Source: Euptelea pleiosperma (lineage: Eukaryota; Streptophyta; Magnoliopsida; Ranunculales; Eupteleaceae). Taken from it: a stretch of 64,000 nucleotides of DNA. The translations under genes and the position numbers were made by a program. Positions 57,548 through 64,000 of this stretch are shown here, one piece after another; the stretch's first letter is position 1, and every line of letters begins with the position of its first letter. The stretch lies in NCBI GenBank assembly GCA_035048495.1, contig CM068552.1:21206154-21270153 (forward strand), written 5' to 3'. The notes under the pieces are model-generated. The model was not told where the DNA came from. It ran no database searches and was given only the letters and a program-made list of their open reading frames with translations.

Positions 57548-60500
57548 AGATAGGCGCCTTGATAGAAAGGATGATGTCTAATAGGAACGCCTCCTTCCCC
57601 TCGAAGATTCTTTTGTTCCTCTCCTTCCAAATACCCCACCAAACCGCGAAAGGTAAGAGGCTCCAAAGGCGACGGCTACACAGATGGAAGAGATGAGATG
57701 TCCAACTGCTCAAAGTGTCAAAGACGGATTCGAGAAGGACCCAACAAATCCTAAAGGAGGTGAAGAAGAGACTCCAGATCACCTTAGCCAGCTTGCAATG
57801 CAATAACAGATGGTTCACCAACTCCCCTGATTCCTTGCACATGAAGCAATAATTCGCCATCACCCAATTTCTCTTGATGAGGTTGTCCATAGTAAAGATC
57901 ATCTCCAGAGAGGCGCACCAAACAAAAAAGGCAACTTTAGAGGGGACCTTGGACCCCCATATCCTCTTCTTTGGGAAAGAAATGCCTCAGATGGGAGTGG
58001 AAGGGGATAGAGTTGGGCACGGAGAGCTATCCAACAACTCGTAGAAGGAACTCACTGTAAATATTCGTATGTCGGATTTACCCATCCAACAAATGGTGTC
58101 CTCTCTAGTACTATCCAGAGACACTCCATCCAGTCTAGGGAGAAGGGCAGCCAAACTCGGGATTTCCCAATTGTTCAAATTTCGTCTGAAGCTGAAGTTC
58201 CAAGCAGAAGCAGTTCCATCCCCCACTCTAAGATCCTGAATAGTGTCTCTCTTCTTATTAAAGATAGAGAAGAGTTGAGGGAATTCCACCTTGAAGGCCT
58301 TGTCCCCATACCACACGTCATACCAGAAGCGGAACATGTCCCCTGCTCCCACCTTGAATCTGATACCACCGAAGAAGAAGGGGGATATCTTCATAATCCC
58401 TTTCCAGACGCCACACCCATACCAGGACACGACCTTCCTGTTAACCCAATCCAAAGGCTCACTACTGTGCCTATTCACAATCACATTTCTCCAAAGGTTG
58501 TCCTCCTCTTTGGCAAATCTCCAAAGCCATTTCCCTATAAGAGCTAATTGGTTCATCAATCTGAGATCCTTGATGCCTAGACCTCCCGTCTTTTTAGGTG
58601 AGCATATAAGTTTCCAGTTCACCAGAGGGTATCCATTATCATCATCTTTGCCTGACCATAAGAATCTGCGGAAAAAGTGTTCCAACCTCTTAACCACCCC
58701 CACAGGCATGGCAAAAAGGGAGAGATAGTAAACTGGGAGGTTGGACAGGGTACTTTTGATGAGGCATAATCTACCACCTTTAGATAAAAGTTTGGCCTTC
58801 CAAACAGCTAATCTTTTCTCGCACCTCTCAATGATAGGGTTCCATAAGGTAGAAGATCTGTAAGGCACTCCAAGGGGTAAGCCCAAATATGTAGTCGGGA
58901 GAGTCACTACGGGGATTCCAAGGCAAGAAGCAAGATCCTCTATACTATCTACCTCCCCTATCGGGAAAACTTTGCTCTTGCTGAAGTTCACTTTAAGGCC
59001 GGAAACAGCTTCAAAACAAGCTAGAATACATTTTAGCGTGTAACACTGATCTCTGTCGGCTCCCAAGAATACTAGAGTGTCGTCGGCAAACTGAAGGTGA
59101 GTGATCATCGGACCCGTTGCCCCTATCTGAAAGCTAGCCATCATCCTCCTTCCCACGGCCTTGTCAATCAATCTACTGAGAGCCTCTGCCACGTTGTTGA
59201 AGAGGAAGGGAGAGAGGGGGGGTCCCCCTATCTTAATCCCCTAACACTTCTGAAGTATCATGTTGGAGATCCGTTAACAAGGATCAAGAAATATGTTGAG
59301 GAAATGCACAAGAAAATCCAACCTCTCAATTTCTGTCCGAACCTCATCCTCTGTAAGAGATAGTCCAGAAAGTCCCAACAGACATGATCATATGCTTTAA
59401 TTAAATCAATTTTACACGCAATACCTGGCTCCTTAGCTTTAACCCTCGCATCGATGCATTCATTAGCCACTAGCACTCCATCTAGGATCTGCCTACCTTG
59501 GACAAAAGCTCCCTAAGACAAGGAAATCACCCCAGACATAACCTCCCTCATCCTGGATGCTAGGACTTTGGCCAGTACCTTGTAGAAGCTCCCCACCAAA
59601 CTGATAGGCCTGAAGTCTGAAATATTAACGGCTCCTTGAACTTTCGGGATGAGGACGATGAAAGTACTATTGGACCAAAGATCCAAAAAAGATTGCTGCT
59701 AGAATTCCTCGATAGCCGCCATAAAATTGCCCTGTACAATCTCCCAACAATGCCTGAAGAATGCTATAGAGAAACCGTCTGGGCTAGGTGCCTTGTCTCC
59801 TTCCATGGCCTTAATGGCTGAGAGAACATCCTCCTCCTCCAAGTGTCTCTCCAACTAAGAGGCCTGGGCAGGCGAGATCTTGTCGAATTCTAATCCGTTC
59901 AACTCAGGGCGACTGTAGGCTGCCTCCGTATATAACTTGGAGTAGAATTCCACCACTCCATCCCTGATGGATTCCTCGTCCTCCAAACACACCCCATCAA
60001 TTTCCACCTTGCTAATGTGGTTGTTCCTGCGTCAGGCATTCGCCATACGGTGGAAAAATCTCGTATTTCCATCTTCCTTCAGCCATCGAACCTTGGATTT
60101 TTTACACCAGCTAACCTCTTCCATTCGGGATAAAGATTGGTATCTCCCCTTCAGGTTGGTCTGCCTACACATCTCAGCCTCAGACAACTGCTTGGTTTCT
60201 TCCTTTCTGTCCATATCTGCAATCTCCCCCAATATGGCTTTCATTTTAACATCTATACGACCCAATACCTCACGGTTCCACTGAATGAGTTTTCCTTTAA
60301 GCGCTTTCAGCTTTTTGCAAATTACAGGACCCGGTCTACCTTGAAAGGTAAAGGAATTCCACCACCCCTTGACCAGATCTAAAAAATTGTACTCCAACAA
60401 CCACATATTCTCAAACTTGAATGGCTTGGGCCTAAAATCGATCCCACCCAAGTCAAGCAGGATTGGAGCATGGTCGGACGTTGGTTTCGGCATCAGCTTC

Positions 60501-61153
60501 TAGAGAACTGCTGGATAATGATCCTCCCATGAACTCGATACCAGGAACCGATCCAATCTACACCTAATCGAAATCGATTGATTATTCGACCAAGTGTAAG
60601 CTCCCCCGTGAAGCGGCAAATCCACTAACTTAGAGCACTGAATGAACTTGCCGAAGTCCTTCATGCTTTTATTCCATCTTCCTCCGCCCTTTTTCTCTTT
60701 CGGATAGCAAATGACATTGAAGTCGCCCCCTATGCACCAAGGAAGGTCCCAATATCCTACGATGTCCTCCAGTTCCTCCCAAAATTGATCTCTCTGATTT
60801 CTATCAGAAGGGTCGTAAATACTAGTGAGAACCCAGCAGAAACCATCCCCTAGTGACCTACAGGCCAGCAACGCAGAAAAAGCTCCCATCAGATCTTCTG
60901 AGACCTCGATGACCTCTGGATTCCACAGAATCACGATACCTCCAGAAGTCCCCAAAGTAGGGAGAGCGCACCATCCGCACTCCTTATTTCCCAACAGGCT
61001 GGCTATGAAACTAGACAAAAAATGTTCCATCTTGGTTCCTTGAAGTAAAACGATATTCGCCCTACTTTCTCTGATAATACGCTTGATTGCCACCCTCTTC
61101 ACAGGGTCTCCCAGCCCTCTAACATTCCATGATAAAATAGTCGGCTTCAACAT
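57546..61153 (-). pseudogene. L1 ORF2: APE endonuclease, reverse transcriptase, zf-RVT
   Basis: Starts MLKPTILSWNVRGLGDP at 61153. Endonuclease motifs in order: LLQGTKM, SGGIVILWN, CIGGDFNVI, RCRLDRFL. An in-frame TAG at 60500-60502 precedes the SDHAPILLDLGG motif, and more stops follow near 60030, 59850, 59700, 59510 and 59240. Reverse transcriptase: ACKIDLIKAYDHVCWDF (59415-59365), QFADDTLVFLGADRDQ (~59090, catalytic ADD), then the long ORF 59192-57987 with YLGLPLG, RLCLIKSTLSNLPVYYLSLF and GGLGIKDLRLMNQALIGKW-like motif. zf-RVT at 57902-57546: NLIKRNWVMANYCFMCKES, HLLLHC, WGIWKERNKRIFEG. Family role: target-primed reverse transcription. This copy cannot make a full protein. Confidence 0.85.
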
Positions 61154-63370
61154 CGGAAAACCATGAACACCCGACCCAAAAGCTCAATCAAACAGTCAAA
61201 GACTTCCCGCTCTGACTCCCCTGCAGGTCCTGGCTCCCAGAAATCTTTCCACACGAATAGCCTTGAGCCCTAATCTGTGGAACTCCCTTCTCGTCTTTGG
61301 AGACCATGTTGCCTCGGATAATGGCTCGGCAATACCCATCCCTCCTATAGGATACGCTTTGGCAGTTGACTCTGAGGTGGACTCATCCCTTGACATTGAA
61401 GAAAATCTGGTAGAAATCTCCTCAAGTTGGCCTCTCTTCTCTCCATCCATGTCCTCTAGGCCCGAGTCAGTTAATCCCAAGTTGTCCGACACAATAGGAT
61501 TATAATCATCTAAGAAAGTTTTGAGCAACAGTTCTACGGCCTGCTCTCTGTGAGCAACAGTTCTACGGATTAAGCTCAGAATCTTGGTGAGAATGTTGCC
61601 GAGGTTGTGGAGAATATGCCTGATGTTGTCCTTCAAGATGAATGGCCTTAGTTTTTCCTCTTAAAGAATCACCTCCCGGAGACTGCATCATCTAATTGCT
61701 CTTCTCACTAGACAAGAAGGAATACAACCCTCTCAAAGTTTGTAAGATTGGAGGCCGATAGAAACCCGTAAAAAAAGAGGAAGATGCCAATAAATCTGCG
61801 CTAAGGGACCCTTTGGGCCTGAAAGATGTGAGTGGGCTCATCAAAGTTTGGGCTGCAAGTCTAGGGGAACAATATGTTGCCTCAATTTCGGCTAAAGAGT
61901 TGGGGTCCATATCCACGTCCACCATATCCTGGCCCACCCCAGATAAGTTGTGGCCGTCGTACGAAATAGAGGATGGTGGCAGATCAAATTTCTCTCCTCT
62001 TGACACATCCTCACGCTGTCTGCGTCTATTCCTGTCCCTTCTCCTTCTGCAAGCCCTCTTCTTTTTCAGTTGAAATGGTCCAACCCCTTGTTTCTTCCTA
62101 GTACGACTCGATGCCGTGCTACGGCCCCAAAGACTGGCTCACATCTGTCCTCAGCCCATTCGTATAAGCTAGGCTCGTCAGTAGAGAGAGCACTAACGTG
62201 CACCAAAGAAGGGAAGGAGATTACATGCGCCTCCGTCGGAAGTCTGTTCACCTGACCCGAGTGCTCCGTTGTCATGGCCAGCATTACTGTTGTAATATTA
62301 CCCGAAGTACCCACCAATTCTCCTCTCTGCTCAGCTAATAACCTCCTATTGGCTATGTCTGCATTCCCCTCCAAAGGCGGTGATTCCTTGAGTTTCAGAA
62401 TCTCGATAATCACCTTTAGGATGGTACCTCGATCATTGATCAAAATGGAACGCGGGATGTCCAGCTCCCCTGCATTCATGCAAATTTTGGCTTCTTTAAG
62501 ATTGAGAAGTTTCTCCTAGCCCCTATCGAACTCTACAAGACCACCCATAGAATCTTCGATTGTCCTCAAGGTAAATGGATAGCGTTGAGATTAGGGGTCC
62601 ATCTACTAAAGTGGACTCTACTGTCACTGATGACAACCGAACCTAGGTCACACAGGAAAAGTGCTACCTCCATCGACGGAGCAAGAAACAGCATGTTCTG
62701 GGTGTTTAGGGGTCTGAGGATCATCGAAGTATCCACGCCTATGAGACCCTACATTGCCTCCTAAACATCGACCCAGTGGATCTCCTGGTTCTCCACTGAG
62801 CATACTATCGCCATGCTCCACCCTCCAAAAGCCCCCCACTCTGAGCTGTAATAACAAGTCACCACCTGCGGTATGGAGTTCGCTCCTATAATCTTACCCT
62901 CAACATTCGAAAACAGCGGCAGAGCTAGCTACTCTTGAGACAGGCTTCTTAGGTGACTCAAGGCGTCGAATAGACTTGTTACCCACCGACTGCGAAAGCA
63001 CCAGTGCTAGCGTCCTCCACCAGCGACCTTCACTGCCCATGGGGACGAGGATTCTCCTATTCTTTCCCACCGCCGTGAACTCCACCAGTCTGAATATTGC
63101 TCCCCCTCTGTTATGTTGAATGTCCCCAATAAATGTCCACCCATTCATCGTTCTCTTTCTCCACAGAGCGCCCCTCTTCATCTTGCCTACCGCCTCTTCC
63201 AGCACAGAGATGAGCCAAACACAATCTGCGCTTGAGAAAAGCATCTCCACCTCATGTCGTCTTCCCAGCCTCTCGAATGGTGAATCGCTGCACACCCACC
63301 CATCTCGCGATCTGGAAGACTTTCGACTCAATCTTAAGTTCTAGCATCATCTCCCATCCCCCCCCCCCAA
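57548..63370 (-). mobile_element. Near-full-length L1 LINE, inactivated
   Basis: About 5.8 kb on the - strand with ORF1 then ORF2. Each ORF is cut by stops and shifts. The 5' end is probably at the G-rich stretch near 63370. The 3' end meets another element at ~57547 without a visible A-tail. Confidence 0.85.
61196..63331 (-). pseudogene. L1 ORF1 (DUF4283-type nucleic-acid-binding) remnant
   Basis: Separate open pieces: 63331-62900 (Arg/Trp-rich, GWTFIGDIQHNRGG, LVEF, ILVPMG), 62479-62066, 62006-61692, 61636-61196. The first piece looks like the RNA-binding ORF1 domain of plant L1 elements; the rest is a charged low-conservation tail. Several stops and frame changes separate the pieces. Confidence 0.6.
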
Positions 63371-63411
63371 AAGAAAAAAAAATGGAGTTATCATTATTGT
63401 TGCTACCCGGC

Positions 63412-64000
63412 CACTACACCAAAATGGGCGCAAATAACGATGAAAAGCCCGTCATTTCTAGTACATTTCTGAAACGAAAGGATAGTGCATTGTGTGATAT
63501 AAATGACGGACTTGATCTACTAAGTCAATTGTTTTTAGCACATTAATGAAAACTAACTACAGACTTTTCCGTTGTTTCGTGTAACATAAAGATCCGTTGT
63601 TTTTAGCACATTAATAAAACGACGGATTGTGTTTGTCATCCATCATTTTCTGTGGTAAAAACAGAGGAGACGATCTCCTCACCTCTCTTCTTTTTTCTCT
63701 TCCCTGGTTATCCCGCCATCCTGTATCCCGGTGAGCTCTCTCTCTATCACAAATTCTGTTGGGAATTTGTGAGTTTTATATATATATATATATATAAGAA
63801 CGTTGAAATGAAATAACTGCTTAAAGAGGAATTCAATTAGGTAAATTAAACTAGTTCGGTGCAATCAAAGAAAAAGTGAGGCACCACATTGAGTAGCAAC
63901 AACAAAGATGAAACCCTAGGAGAGAGAAGATAACTATTAGGGGAAAAAAGGGGGGAGCTTTGGACCAAGTCCCGGTCTTTGGGGTGAGTGACTAGAGGTG
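63412..64000. mobile_element. CACTA-type terminus and following sequence to the window edge
   Basis: CACTACACCAAAATGGG at 63412 is a typical CACTA end. Subterminal repeats follow (gttgtttttagcacattaa twice, at 63528 and 63595; tgacgga / gacggattg words). The other end is not seen. A (TA)n run is at 63776-63796. Confidence 0.5.

Noticed and set aside
57546..61153. Reverse transcriptase as a possible domesticated or defence RT
   Set aside because: Domain order endonuclease-RT-zf-RVT, an upstream ORF1 and many stops identify an inactive L1 LINE.

Overview
This 64 kb window is nuclear DNA of a flowering plant. The signs are GT-AG introns up to 12 kb long, plant-type Ty1-copia and Ty3-gypsy LTRs primed by initiator tRNA-Met, plant L1 and RTE LINEs, Helitrons, hAT, Mutator-like and CACTA-like MITEs, and two plant genes. 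I cannot name the species. The organisation (few genes, very large repeat-filled introns) does not suggest a compact genome.

Two genes look intact. (1) A six-exon UTP23 gene on the + strand (start codon 8725, stop 33255; 278 codons) encodes a PIN-domain and zinc-finger protein of the small-subunit processome. Its 837 coding bases are spread over 24.5 kb, because introns 3, 4 and 5 (12.0, 7.5 and 3.8 kb) are filled with nested transposons. (2) A single-exon DUF679/DMP membrane protein gene lies on the - strand (50717-50049). A truncated, frameshifted HIPP (heavy-metal-associated isoprenylated plant protein) pseudogene sits antisense inside UTP23 intron 4 (28482-28221).

Layout. 1-407 is the end of a gypsy-type LTR. 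408-2608 is old repeat. 2609-4968 holds two ~1.0 kb non-autonomous Helitrons on the - strand. 5.4-8.2 kb is a nest of palindromic MITEs reaching the UTP23 promoter. 8.3-33.9 kb is UTP23. Intron 3 carries an L1 fragment, a complete 350-bp SMART/TRIM retrotransposon, a 1,979-bp non-autonomous LTR element, an LTR-like remnant, an 848-bp hAT element, a 661-bp hAT-type MITE and a 45-bp LINE stub. Intron 4 carries RTE and L1 fragments, a TIR element split by a 2.1 kb solo gypsy LTR, and the HIPP pseudogene. 35.2-38.2 kb is a wrecked copia element interrupted by a 177-bp tandem repeat and a CACTA-like MITE. 38.2-44.6 kb is gypsy-type LTR sequence holding a second solo LTR, itself holding a copia LTR with a 62-bp tandem array. 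44.6-50.0 kb is a truncated copia element (LTR, PBS, gag, no pol) with a long-TIR transposon inside. DMP follows. 51.8-53.9 kb is two further Helitrons joined head to tail. 54.0-57.5 kb is more MITEs, a tandem triplication and a probable hAT element. 57.5-63.4 kb is a nearly full-length but broken L1 LINE on the - strand. A CACTA-type terminus lies near the right edge.

The two genes have no evident functional link. UTP23 acts in nucleolar pre-rRNA processing and DMP proteins are endomembrane proteins. Many insertions can be placed exactly from their target-site duplications (TSDs), so the window gives a readable order of insertion.
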